64,000 bases of DNA from Adiantum capillus-veneris (Eukaryota > Streptophyta > Polypodiopsida > Polypodiales > Pteridaceae): assembly GCA_014529385.2 (NCBI GenBank), contig CM043958.1, positions 157,085,293-157,149,292 on the forward strand, in the 5' to 3' direction. How positions within the stretch are numbered: the first letter of the stretch is position 1; the number at the start of each line of letters is the position of its first letter. The notes below the pieces were generated by a model. That model worked only from the letters and a program-made list of their open reading frames with translations. It did not search any database and had not been told where the DNA came from. A program made the translations under genes and the position numbers. Of this stretch, positions 34,430 through 43,838 are shown one piece after another.

Positions 34430-34906
34430 ACGGTACGAGAAGAAGCACAAGCAGAAGCAAAAGAACGTATTGCAAAAAGAAGGCTTCTACGACAACAACA
34501 ACAAAGTGGATCACCGTTGCGAATAAATGCTATTCGATTAACGAATGTTGGTGAAGACACAGGGGAACCAATAATTGCAGTCAAAGTGGGTAGCAATCAA
34601 GTTGAATCGACGACATTGCTTGATTCTGGAGCTCAAGAAAATCTAATCCCACACAAATTATATAAACAGATCAAGCTCGAAGATCAACTACATCCTACTC
34701 AACAAGTGTTGGAAAGCAGTACCTCAAATTCATTAAGCACATTGGGCTAGACGATATTGCATATACAAGTACATCAGAATGTTTATCCTCCCGAGTTCTA
34801 TGTGGTTGAGGATGCGAGCACACTACACCCCATGTTGTTGGGACAACCTTGGCAGAAAGAGTATAATGTGCAGATAGATTGGGGTTTGCATGCACAAGAA
34901 CAATAG
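34430..34906 (+). pseudogene. Element C second retropepsin-like domain
   Basis: In frame with the integrase tail after one TAG, the translation gives a Gln-rich linker, then EPIIAVKVGSNQVESTTLLD leading into a D-S-G-A active-site motif. It later reads HPMLLGQPWQKEYNVQIDW, the hydrophobic-hydrophobic-Gly motif plus the usual W and D context. One more TAG at 34748 lies between. The frame ends at TAG 34904. Both signature motifs of a retropepsin subunit are present, so this is a protease-like domain in a place where gypsy elements normally have none. What it cleaved or bound is unknown. Confidence 0.75.
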
Positions 34907-34931
34907 GTGGTAGCCTTTGCTCAGCCAATAG

Positions 34932-35672
34932 GTGGTAACCCAGAAGAACCAGATGATAGAACCACCATCACTGGATAAAGAACAAAAAGGATGGGTGCCA
35001 ATAAAGGACAACACGATACCCATGGAGAACAACCAGGGAACTGCCAACCATGTTGACTACAAAAATAAGACAATACAGACCACAGTGAATAGATCAAGGT
35101 TAGCAACATGCAAAAAACAAGTATGGGTAAGGAAGGATAGAGGCGACCTGACATACAAACCACAATACAACAACAGAAGTCAACAGAAGAACACAGTGAA
35201 ACCAACAACCAGGGGAATAAAAAAGATATGGATCCCAAAGAGAATGCTCAGTACACTTAAATGCGACACGCATTTGGATCTCGAAACCAAAGCAACAGGA
35301 ACTCTCTTCAGTACAAGGAACACCAGCAGCCAGACACTCACTACATATAAAACCGGCAAACTGATCTATGTGGATGCCAGTCAACGAAAAAGCCACCAAG
35401 ACCAAAAAAGAGGCAAGAAACCTACAAATGCATCCAAAACAAAGCTACAAATGGCAAGCAAAAAAGATTACGGCCAATTCAACCACGACAATTCTCTCCA
35501 CGGAGACAACCACAGCCATATCGACGGTAGCGGCAACCAAAGCAACTTTTGCAAAGAAGATGATCAAACAAAGAGCTGTAGAGTTACAACTTTTACTTGC
35601 AAAGAAAATCCGCCAACCAAATCAACAACAAACAGGAAACCTTGCTTATTCCCTCCTCTCGCACAGCATTAA
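34932..35672 (+). CDS. Basic post-pol ORF, function unknown
   Basis: An uninterrupted frame of 246 codons directly after the polyprotein. It is rich in Lys, Thr, Asn and Gln. A short motif occurs twice with variation: KKQVWVRKD and KKIWIPKRM. No domain or transmembrane segment was seen. It may be an accessory protein of element C, or chance, since stops are rare in such base composition. Confidence 0.35.
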   Translation: MVTQKNQMIEPPSLDKEQKGWVPIKDNTIPMENNQGTANHVDYKNKTIQTTVNRSRLATCKKQVWVRKDRGDLTYKPQYNNRSQQKNTVKPTTRGIKKIWIPKRMLSTLKCDTHLDLETKATGTLFSTRNTSSQTLTTYKTGKLIYVDASQRKSHQDQKRGKKPTNASKTKLQMASKKDYGQFNHDNSLHGDNHSHIDGSGNQSNFCKEDDQTKSCRVTTFTCKENPPTKSTTNRKPCLFPPLAQH

Positions 35673-35684
35673 TTTTTCCATGCA

Positions 35685-35978
35685 TTGACTGAGTATGCAT
35701 CAGATAGGGCCACATTACAAGGCCGTGCATTAGAACAATTTTTAACCCATGCATTGCACATACCCCGAGGTGATACCTTGTTGTCAGGGAGGATTCCGAC
35801 TAGGAGGGGGGAAGGCATTCTCAATGCGGACCCAATGAAGGTGAAAAGAGCAAAAAAGGGCATGTTTTTCAATTATTTTGAAGGATTTTCGTTTGATTGC
35901 AAAATTTTCTGGACTAACTGCCCTTATACAGCACGAATCTACAAGTATATGGGGCCAATCGCCAAATTAGGCCTCTAG
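35685..35978 (+). CDS. Small ORF, function unknown
   Basis: A 97-codon frame with a protein-like composition (ALHIPRGDTLLSGRIPTRRG, then an aromatic-rich FFNYFEGFSFD). It is not recognised. It ends shortly before non-coding AT-rich sequence. It could be a remnant of a larger accessory gene of element C. Confidence 0.3.
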   Translation: MTEYASDRATLQGRALEQFLTHALHIPRGDTLLSGRIPTRRGEGILNADPMKVKRAKKGMFFNYFEGFSFDCKIFWTNCPYTARIYKYMGPIAKLGL

Positions 35979-37374
35979 GTGTGTGTATACATGTAAAAAT
36001 AGCCATTTTTCGGACAAAATATTGGTAAAACGGAGAAATCCGACAATAAAAATTGCATGGGAGTATACATAGTGTTTTGCGTTGATGTTTTTGAGTTTAT
36101 TTTGCTATTTTCTTTTTAATTTTACTAATTATCGACATAAAAACTTCAAAAATACAAAAAGTAGGTGAAATACGATCATAATGAAAAAAAAAAAATGGGG
36201 ATAATCAGTGACTATAGGACAACCTATGGTACAATGGGGGTGCAATTATGTGAATAGAGCGGGAGGCGTGTTTTGGCCAGATTTTGACCGAAACGTCAAA
36301 TTTCTCGAAAACTGGGCAAACGGAGTCCAAATCAAGAACTTTTCGAGCCTAAACTGCATCTCGCAAGAAGTTAGGAGCACATGTCAAATTTCATAGAAAG
36401 TGGTCCGGGAACCCCCATTATAAGAGTTTTTTCACTTCACTTAGAGCTCATTTCTACTATTTCCTTTTTAAAAGAGAGCTCTTGCCACCTAGAATGAACC
36501 GGACTTCCAACTGCTTCTACGACGCGTACGACCTCCCGACAGGCTCCAGATATGAGAGGTAGGATCACCACCTTGAGCTTTTCACGTATGTTTTATGTTT
36601 TATCGTGAAAACTAGTGTAGGGTTCACACGAGGAACGAGCAGTAGAGACCTACAGGTAGAGGTAGCCACCTAACGGCTAACCCAATAGCAATAAGGCTTC
36701 ATAGGGGGTTTACCCTAGCATAGGAGACCACTCTTGAATGCACAAAGGCGGCAAAAAACCAACGGGAAAAACCCTAACTTCTAGAGCCCTGCAAGAGGCC
36801 ACCAAGTGGTAAGTCGGTGAAAAGTTGCCCAAATGCTACCAAAACTCATGGGTAGGAGCATCTCGACATGCTCTACAAGTCTATATAGCCCACATGGCCA
36901 TGAGGCGACCCAAAGCGGGACTAAGCTTCAAACGGCATCGGACACACAGAGCGTCAACTAGCTCTCACGGCCAAACCGAATGTCCGTTTGCCACCAAACT
37001 TCACAAGCGGCTTGCCTAGACCATCAACAACCAAGTCCTATGGTGGTAGACCACCACAAGTCATGGACGGCATGCAAACAAAACCATGCGCGCTTCCAGA
37101 GTGACAAATCGCCAAACGAAGCTCCGGTGAAGCCAAAGCCAACAAAAACCATATGGCAAGGTTCCCCAAGGAACCATGAAGCTATGGAGACTAACATCAA
37201 GAAATTTCATTGCCGAAAAGCACTCCAAAAATCAGAAAATGACTCAAAGGCTTTGAAAGCCAAACAGGGAGTTTCTATCTATCTTTTTGACTTTTTTATT
37301 GAAATAAGGCTTAAAGGGGACTCAGGGGGGCTAAGGGCATACACTAGTAGCACTTCTCCAAAAGAATTCATCAG
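35979..37374. other. Non-coding spacer with TATA-like site
   Basis: AT-rich sequence with a poly(A) run at 36182-36195. A TATA-like CATTATAAGAG at 36417-36427 is followed by pyrimidine-rich sequence that could be a transcription start. Several short frames here (36825-37471) look accidental. No similarity to the 5' LTR of element C was seen by eye. Confidence 0.4.
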
Positions 37375-38259
37375 GAGACATCCTACGCGTAGGATGTCTC
37401 AAGGCCATGTTTGGGCACCCAACTCAATATCTCACCTCATACACAGCTTCTACATAGCTTATACATGCTAGCCATCAAGTTTCATCACATTTGGACAAGA
37501 GTTGACCTCATATGCATCAAAAAACGGAAAGTCAGAGCATAGAGGCAATAAAGGGTCATAGATCTACCAAAACTAGTCCAAATCACATGAAAGTTTCACA
37601 ATATACTCATTATCACATTGCCAAGCTAACTGTGGAGTCAGATATGAAAAATAATGAAATAGACATCCTACATGTAGGATGTCTAAATACCCTATTTGAC
37701 CTCCAGGTGCTGTTTTTGAGTCCCACAACTCTTTATAACATCTTCACAAGCTCATGTATCAAATTTCAAGCCAGATCCATCACATTTGGGCCCCAAAACC
37801 TCAAAGATGCACTTTTCTGAGCCAAAAATACTATACATGCTCCTAACAACACCAATACTTATCCAAATCAAAATCTAAGAACAGGGCCATGTTCTACATG
37901 CTAAGGGCTACCCACAAAACCAAAATCAAGTCATTCTAAAAAAAGAGACATCCTACGCGTAGGATGTCTCCAAGGTCATATTGACCTTCTGTGCAGGAAT
38001 TGACATCATGGGAGTCTTTTACATGGTATAACTAGAAGCCTATATATCAAATTTCAATCCAATTGGATATCATTTGCCCATCCATATAGGACATCCTACC
38101 CATTTTGTGAGCCAAAAGCCTAAATCTGCTCAAAATTGCACTTTTGATGCCCAAACCAGATTCCAAGTACATAGCCATGTTGCACAGGTCAAGGGCCACA
38201 AGCATGTCAAGTTTCATCAAAATAAGAGAAGGTAGACATCCTACGCGTAGGATGTCTAC
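37375..38259 (+). repeat. Right palindrome-bearing repeat array of element C
   Basis: Perfect palindromes lie at 37375-37400 (26 bp), 37660-37685 (26 bp), 37945-37970 (26 bp) and 38232-38259 (28 bp). Centre-to-centre spacings are 285, 285 and 288 bp. Between them the sequence is a diverged tandem unit with recurring TATCAAATTTCAA, GAGCCAAAA and AAGGGC blocks. A lone arm is at about 38089. Orientation is the same as in the left array at 24341-25500. Confidence 0.92.
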
Positions 38260-38900
38260 AAGCTTATTTTTCAGCCAAAAACCTACTGTGGGCACATGCA
38301 TGGTTTCCCTAGTCCCTTTTGAGTTCTTATTTCAATTTTCAAGTCATTTGGGTAGTCAGAACTCAGTTTATTAGCTTATCTGTAAAAAACGCTAACTTTG
38401 GACTACTGAGTGCAACAGGATCCATGGCAGCCACAAAGTTGCCTACAAAAAGAAGAGGATGACTATCAAGGACTACTTAGAAGAAGTGGAGCCTTTTGTT
38501 ATCCCAGAGGGAACCCTGAAGCCCACAAGCACTTGGATTCAAGATGACCTACTAGAAACCAATGATCTGAGTATCTACCAAGGAGTGTTTAAAGATCCGG
38601 AGGGAAATGCAGTGGAGCTACCCATGATCCCTCAAGAGCTCAATGAATTTGTCAGGAGCAAGATGGGGGACTACTTGGAGAAACTGGATTTCCACAATTA
38701 CTTTGAAGCCTTGCCAGCAGGGATTGATGTTAAAAGAGTGTGGGAATTTGTTACCACAATCAAAGAGGACGGCATAGCCAGAGTTATAGATCCACAAAGC
38801 AAGCCTAATACAATGATTGTCGTCACAGAGAAGGTGGTGGCATCAGCACTTGACCTCTCTAACAAAGGAGACAGTGTGACTAAGAGGCGGGATGACATTA

Positions 38901-39134
38901 AGGTCTACTCAGAGAAGAAAACTAACTATACATTTGAAGATATTGCAAACCCAAAGGTGACCATCATGAGCCAATTATACAATCAGTACTTCCACATGTG
39001 TATACCAAGCGAAGAAAACTTAAGGTCTACTCAGAGAAGAAAACTAACTATACATTTGAAGATATTGCAAACCCAAAGGTGACCATCATGAGCCAATTAT
39101 ACAATCAGTACTTCCACATGTGTATACCAAGCGG
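38901..39134 (+). repeat. 122-bp tandem duplication in the coiled-coil ORF
   Basis: The segment beginning AGGTCTACTCAGAGAAG at 38901 is repeated from 39023 almost without change. Because 122 is not a multiple of three, it breaks the frame: the same peptide (KKTNYTFEDIANPKVTIMSQ) is read twice in two frames. Confidence 0.95.
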
Positions 39135-40648
39135 CCACAGAAATACAGGATGCCACCTGAATCTATTGCCACCACTTTCACTTGGGCGATGCAGAAGAGT
39201 CACCCGAGGGAGATAAGCTGCCTCTTCTCGAGAGTATCCAGCAGCTATTAGATCAAGGAATATTCTATAGTTTTTTTCTTCTGGATCTGGCTTCTCATCT
39301 TTTGGCTTACATTCATGACAACCTTGTGAAAATGGGGACCAAAAATCCCACTTATATTGTGCCTGGTGAGTTGATAACCAAAGTCATCTATGGAGCATTG
39401 CATGCCAAGGGAAATTGGCCTCTACCTCCCTCCCAAAATGATTGGCTCAAGCTAAAGGAAGACAAAGAAGAAGAGCCTCCTAAGGCTCCAAGGGTAGCCA
39501 CAAGGTTGAAGCGCCGTATAGAGATAGTGCCATAAGAGCCGCCAGAGAGCAAGAAGGGGAAGAAAGAAACTCTATAGGTGCCAGTAAAGGAAACAAAGTC
39601 ATAGAAAGCAGCAAGGCTAGAAAGACTAATGGAGAGTTTCAGAATTGAGAAGATGCTAAACGGGGATCTGAGAAAATTATGGAAGCCCTCATTTGAGGCT
39701 ATGTATGGATCTTCTTGAAGAACTCAAAGGGATCGCTTTGAAGATTATATAAAGAATTTCAAAATCTTAGATGCTACAGCTGAGAACATCCCAAACATAC
39801 CTTTTACCGAAGAAGAAGTTGATGATGTGAGACGGCAGCTGCTAGAAGAGCAGGAAGAGCAAGAAAGAGAGAAGAAAACAAAGGCTGATCGGGACTTCAA
39901 GAAGAAGCAACCAACCCCACCATCAAGCCGAGAATCCAGCCCTCCACCATCACCACCTCCTCCTAGTCCCCCTCAACCCCGACAAACTGAGGAGTTGAAC
40001 AAATCTGATGGGCAACAAGACTCCAAGGAAGAAGAGAACAAAGAGCAAGAGCAGAAGGCAGAAATTGAACCAAAAGATGAGAAGCCAGATCCAGAAGAAA
40101 AAAACTATAGAATATTCCTTGATCTACTAGCTGCTGGATACTCTCGAGAAGAGGCAGCTAATGCAACTTTTGAGTTGTCTAGCACTAGGCCCAAAGAATA
40201 TATGTTGAGCCCTTGATTGGTGGAGTTGAAGGAAATGGCCACAGATACAATGGATTTATAGCCACAACCCAATGATTGGGATGAGGTGATGCAAAGACTC
40301 AATGGGCTCAGAGCAAGGTCTATGGCCACTGAGATTGAGTGTGATAATCTCAAAGCAAATGAAGTTCAAATCAAAGCCGAGGTGGACTCGCTGCAAAAGC
40401 ACGACCAAGAGAACACACAAAAGCAAGCCAAGCTGCAAGCTGATCTGGACACGGCAACTAAAAAGATGCCAAGAGTTGGAAAGTCAGAGTCAGGCAGCAA
40501 ACCAAAAGCTTCAAAGAGCAGATGAGGAGTATAAGAAAATCAGCAAATCACTGACAGATGCGGAGAAACAAAGAGACAACTTGACACTCCAGCTTGCTGA
40601 TGAGTCCAAAGGAGTGGAGACTTTGAGGAATGCTAAGAAAAAAGCTGA

Positions 40649-40653
40649 GATAG
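40649..40653. repeat. Target-site duplication GATAG, left copy
   Basis: GATAG precedes the left LTR of chromovirus B and recurs at 57733-57737 after the right LTR. Confidence 0.95.
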
Positions 40654-41839
40654 TGTAACATTTCATGGCCTAATAACTTATGTGTAGCGGAAATTAGCAT
40701 GAACATAGTGGGCATTTCATTAGAATAGATTCCTAATGAGAACAAGAGTGCTTGGGTGGAGAGAGCAACAAAAAGCATAACACCTAGTTAGATAGCATCG
40801 ACAATACTTTCAAAAGAGAGAGAGATTAAGCTAATGACAACAGTTGAGGACCGGATTTGCATGGAGCCAGTCCCCCCTCCAAAAGGCTTTGTATTATGGT
40901 TTCTCCCATCAAGAGAGACATTGTACAATACAATTCTTTGTGTTCCTTCAAGACTAGCTAGTGCAATGAAGATGGAAACTTCATGCACTAAGCAAAACAC
41001 TTAACAAACACAACTTGAATTATCCCCGTTCTCAAACCCAAGACCTCACACACCTTCGAAGATGGTGAGAGCTAGCAGGGTATGAGAGTAGATTGAGAGG
41101 AAGAAGGAGTATCTTACGAGAAAGATGTACCTCCTCACATAATCACTCATATGTAGCATAGCTTAGCTTAGTAATTATCTTGGTAGAGGAGATGAGCATG
41201 CATTGAAGCTTGGCTCTTGGTTGGATTTGCATCCACATGCCAAGAGAGTGTTGATGTAGGCTTCTATCTCACAAGCTTGGAGTAGGTGATGAGTTCTCCA
41301 TTAAAGCTTGGGAAGAGATAGTCTTCTCTTTCTTCACACATAGACTTGTGTGAGTGTGTGTGTGATAATGCCCTGCAAAAATCAGCCCCCTCTCTCTCTT
41401 GGGCGAGCCCTCTTGCTATTTGCTCTTGCTGAAGCCTTATTGGCCCTCCCCAAGTCAAGCCAATCACAATTAAGCAGCATAAGTGATAGCCTTTTGACAT
41501 GTGTCCCCCTTTCCCCTTTTGTGAGAGCTTTAGGTAATTAAATAATTAAACTAAACTCTCATTGGACCCCTTTGCCTCCTGGCCAATAGGAATCAGGCAA
41601 GCCATGAGGCTCATGAATGCTCATTGGACCCCTTGGGAGACTGCCCAATAGTCTTCTAGGAGACTTAATTCTCATTGGTTTCTTTTATTAAATGTTTTTA
41701 AATTAATTAAACTAGAATTACTCTAGTCTAAATCTCATCGGTCCACTTCAAGGGTCATCCAATAGAAATTGGGCACACCTTGTGGGCATCTGGCCTAGGG
41801 AGCTGACATGTGTCCCTCATTCCCTTTGTGTAAAGGGAG

Positions 41840-41900
<61 letters not shown>

Positions 41901-42087
41901 CTTTCTCTCTCATCCCCTACCTTTGGTTTCTTTTATTAAATGTTTTTAAATTAATTAAACTAGATTTACTCTAGTCTAAATCTCATCGGTCCACTTCAAG
42001 GGTCATCCAATAGAAATTGGGCACACCTTGTGGGCATCTGGCCTAGGGAGCTGACATGTGTCCCTCATTCCCTTTGTGTAAAGGGAG

Positions 42088-42128
<41 letters not shown>

Positions 42129-42507
42129 CTTTCTCTCTCATCCCCTACCTTTAGGGCTCGCCCCCTCCCATGTAGGGATTGCAAAGACTTTTTTAGTCAC
42201 ACACAAAGCATCCAATTTCCCCTAGGTTTGACCTTTGGACACAACCTTTGAATTTTGGAACCTTAGCGTTTTGGAAGTCTTAATGGGCTGAACCTTAGGG
42301 TCTTTTTAGCCCATTGTTTGCACATGGTTCTTTTGTAGATGGCCCCCCCTTTGGATCCCTATTTTCCCTCCTTTGGATCCCTACTGTGGCCGGTATGCTA
42401 ACTTAACCAATATTCTAGCTTTTTCTCCCCTGGCACTTCCCCACATTAAATGATCAGTTTAATATGAGAAAATCATTTAGGAGAATTAGATATTGATTAT
42501 TATGACA
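40654..42507 (-). repeat. 3' LTR of chromovirus B
   Basis: On the minus strand it starts TGTCATAATAATC (at 42507) and ends TTACA (at 40654). It is 1854 bp, 192 bp longer than its partner, because it holds a direct duplication: 41675-41932 and 41933-42151, each with its own TG repeat run (41842-41899 and 42090-42128). The 5' LTR has one copy with one long run. Confidence 0.94.
41675..42151. repeat. 258-bp tandem duplication with TG microsatellites
   Basis: Two copies begin TTGGTTTCTTTTATTAAATG at 41675 and 41933. Each includes CCTTTGTGTAAAGGGAGCC followed by a (TG)n run of different length. The 5' LTR of the same element has a single copy, so the duplication post-dates insertion or arose in reverse transcription. 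Confidence 0.93.
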
Positions 42508-42863
42508 TTACCTCTCTCTTGAAATCATAGTCGTCCTCTACTATGGTGTAGAGAAGATAAAGTATATTCATGAGTCCTTCTCTTAGCGTGTAGAGGATCC
42601 CTATGTTGCCCTACGACATCATTCCACAATGGATGACTAGTCCATTTGGCGCTTGAGAGCCTGAGGCTGCCGCAAGCATGTCTGCACATTAGTCCTATCA
42701 GTCTTCCATAGTAGAGTGACAAGCTCTACTTGGTGTTTGGGAGACATAGTCTCCGCAAACTTGATCTAAGCATGCATACTACTTCATTTTTGTGCACAAA
42801 TAAAGAAAAAGAGAGTCTTATAAGACAAAAACTTTGTTCATTTTTAACATTTTGTACATTTGC
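42508..42863 (-). other. 3' untranslated region and polypurine tract of chromovirus B
   Basis: There is no coding capacity. On the minus strand the tract TTTCAAGAGAGAGGTAA ends directly at the LTR start, as in chromovirus A. Confidence 0.8.
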
Positions 42864-43244
42864 TTACTCTTGGGAAGCATTGTAAGCATTGACAAGGTTC
42901 AGGTTATCCTTTAATTGTATGCCTTGCATCCATCTAGCATCTTCATAAGGATAATTCTTAAACTTAATAAGATATCGTCGGATAGTCTTACCGCCTCTTA
43001 GTACCTTGTCTTCATGTTGCAGATTGGACTCGGGCTGCAGCACCTCTTCTTGGTCCTCGATCTCCGGTGGGTCTTCAATAGTTGGTTCTTGAGGTGGCTC
43101 TCCTTTGTAAGGCTTTAATAGGCTCACATGAAAAGCATTGTGTATGAGCCAATGATTGGGCAACTTGAGTTGATAGGCCATCTCATTGATTGGCCTAAGA
43201 ATCTGAAAGGGACCATAGTACCTTTTTGCTAGTTTAGCATAGTA
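42864..43244 (-). pseudogene. Chromovirus B integrase tail and chromodomain
   Basis: On the minus strand the frame resumes after the copia insertion with YYAKLAKRYYGPFQILRPIN, the GPF module, and HNAFHVSLLKPYKGEPP. It then gives EEVLQPESNLQHEDKVLRGG and IRRYLIKFKNYPYEDARWMQ, which has the chromodomain pattern. It ends QE-stop at 42864. The domain is complete; the gene is broken only by the insertion just upstream. Chromodomains of this type direct chromoviruses to heterochromatin in other systems. Confidence 0.88.
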
Positions 43245-43249
43245 CTTTT
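43245..43249. repeat. Target-site duplication CTTTT, left copy
   Basis: CTTTT precedes the left LTR of the chimeric copia element and recurs at 51093-51097. Confidence 0.94.
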
Positions 43250-43476
43250 TGTTACCATATACATGTGGTAGTGATGTGTGTGAACACACTAGGACCGCCG
43301 GGGCATTTTTTCCCTCTTTAGGAGGTTTTTTCCCCCGTGCATTGTATATACGCCCATCACTCTAGGGCTATCTATCTTTCCATTGCACACTAAGTAACAC
43401 ACTCTCTATTGTGTGCCTTGAGCTTCCTTCGTCTTCTCCAAGCTGTGTGTGTTTCTCTGCAACCCTAATTCCAACA
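43250..43476 (+). repeat. 5' LTR of chimeric copia
   Basis: 227 bp, TGTTACC...CCAACA, nearly identical to the Copia 1 LTRs, with the same TATA-like TGTATATAC at about 43343-43351. Confidence 0.95.
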
Positions 43477-43478
43477 AT

Positions 43479-43490
43479 TGGTATCAGAGC
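43479..43490 (+). other. Primer-binding site, initiator-Met tRNA
   Basis: TGGTATCAGAGC matches the standard plant initiator-Met primer site exactly, two bases after the LTR. Confidence 0.95.
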
Positions 43491-43838
43491 AGGTCACGTC
43501 CTCCCGGGCTTAGTCGCCAGCTGCTCCAGCACACGCCTGCTCACTTTCTCTGATTTCAGTGAGCTTTGGCGAGCGTTCGCAGGTCGACAAATATTTTGGG
43601 TGAGCTCAAAGAGCTCGGTCTGCTCAGAATTTTGATTTGGGCTCATTTCGGCCTCCGTTTACACTACACGCAGTACTGCACAGGCTATTTCGTCATTTTG
43701 TGCAGATTTTCTGTCAGTGCCGTTTTCTGCATAACAGGTGCCTTATAGTCTTCTACAGTTTGTGCTATATAGCACAAGTTGTTCCCGCTCCATTTCTTCT
43801 ATTTTCGGGCAGTTTTCACATCAGGTGCAGCATTTACC

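Larger units (their letters stand above)
38459..40653 (+). pseudogene. Coiled-coil ORF, N-terminal part, split by chromovirus B
   Basis: The frame opens at ATG 38459 with MTIKDYLEEVEPFVIPEGTL. A globular region follows (FVRSKMGDYLEKLDFHNYFE, KRVWEFVTTIKEDGIARVID). A 122-bp tandem duplication at 38901 shifts the frame. Downstream frames at 39182-39535 and 39827-40216 continue with an acidic/Pro-rich section, and Gln/Lys/Glu coiled coil begins at about 40290. Chromovirus B is inserted at 40653, and the coiled coil resumes in frame at 57738. No family is assigned. It may be an extra ORF of element C, as it follows that element's repeat array in the same direction, but this is inference. Stops at 39533, 39574, 39604 and elsewhere make it a pseudogene. 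Confidence 0.65.

Noticed and set aside
34932-35672. Envelope-like gene of element C
   Set aside because: The position fits, but no signal peptide, transmembrane segment or cysteine pattern was seen.
36825-37471. Two plus-strand ORFs of 64 and 163 codons
   Set aside because: The composition is not protein-like, they overlap the start of the tandem array, and they have no conserved motif.
37375-38259. CRISPR-like array
   Set aside because: Repeats are palindromic and regularly spaced, but spacing is about 285 bp, the intervening sequence is itself a diverged repeat, and the context is eukaryotic.
38459-40653. Athila-type ORF1 assignment for the coiled-coil ORF
   Set aside because: Some spacing of hydrophobic and charged residues is reminiscent, but no diagnostic motif could be matched by eye, so no family is claimed.
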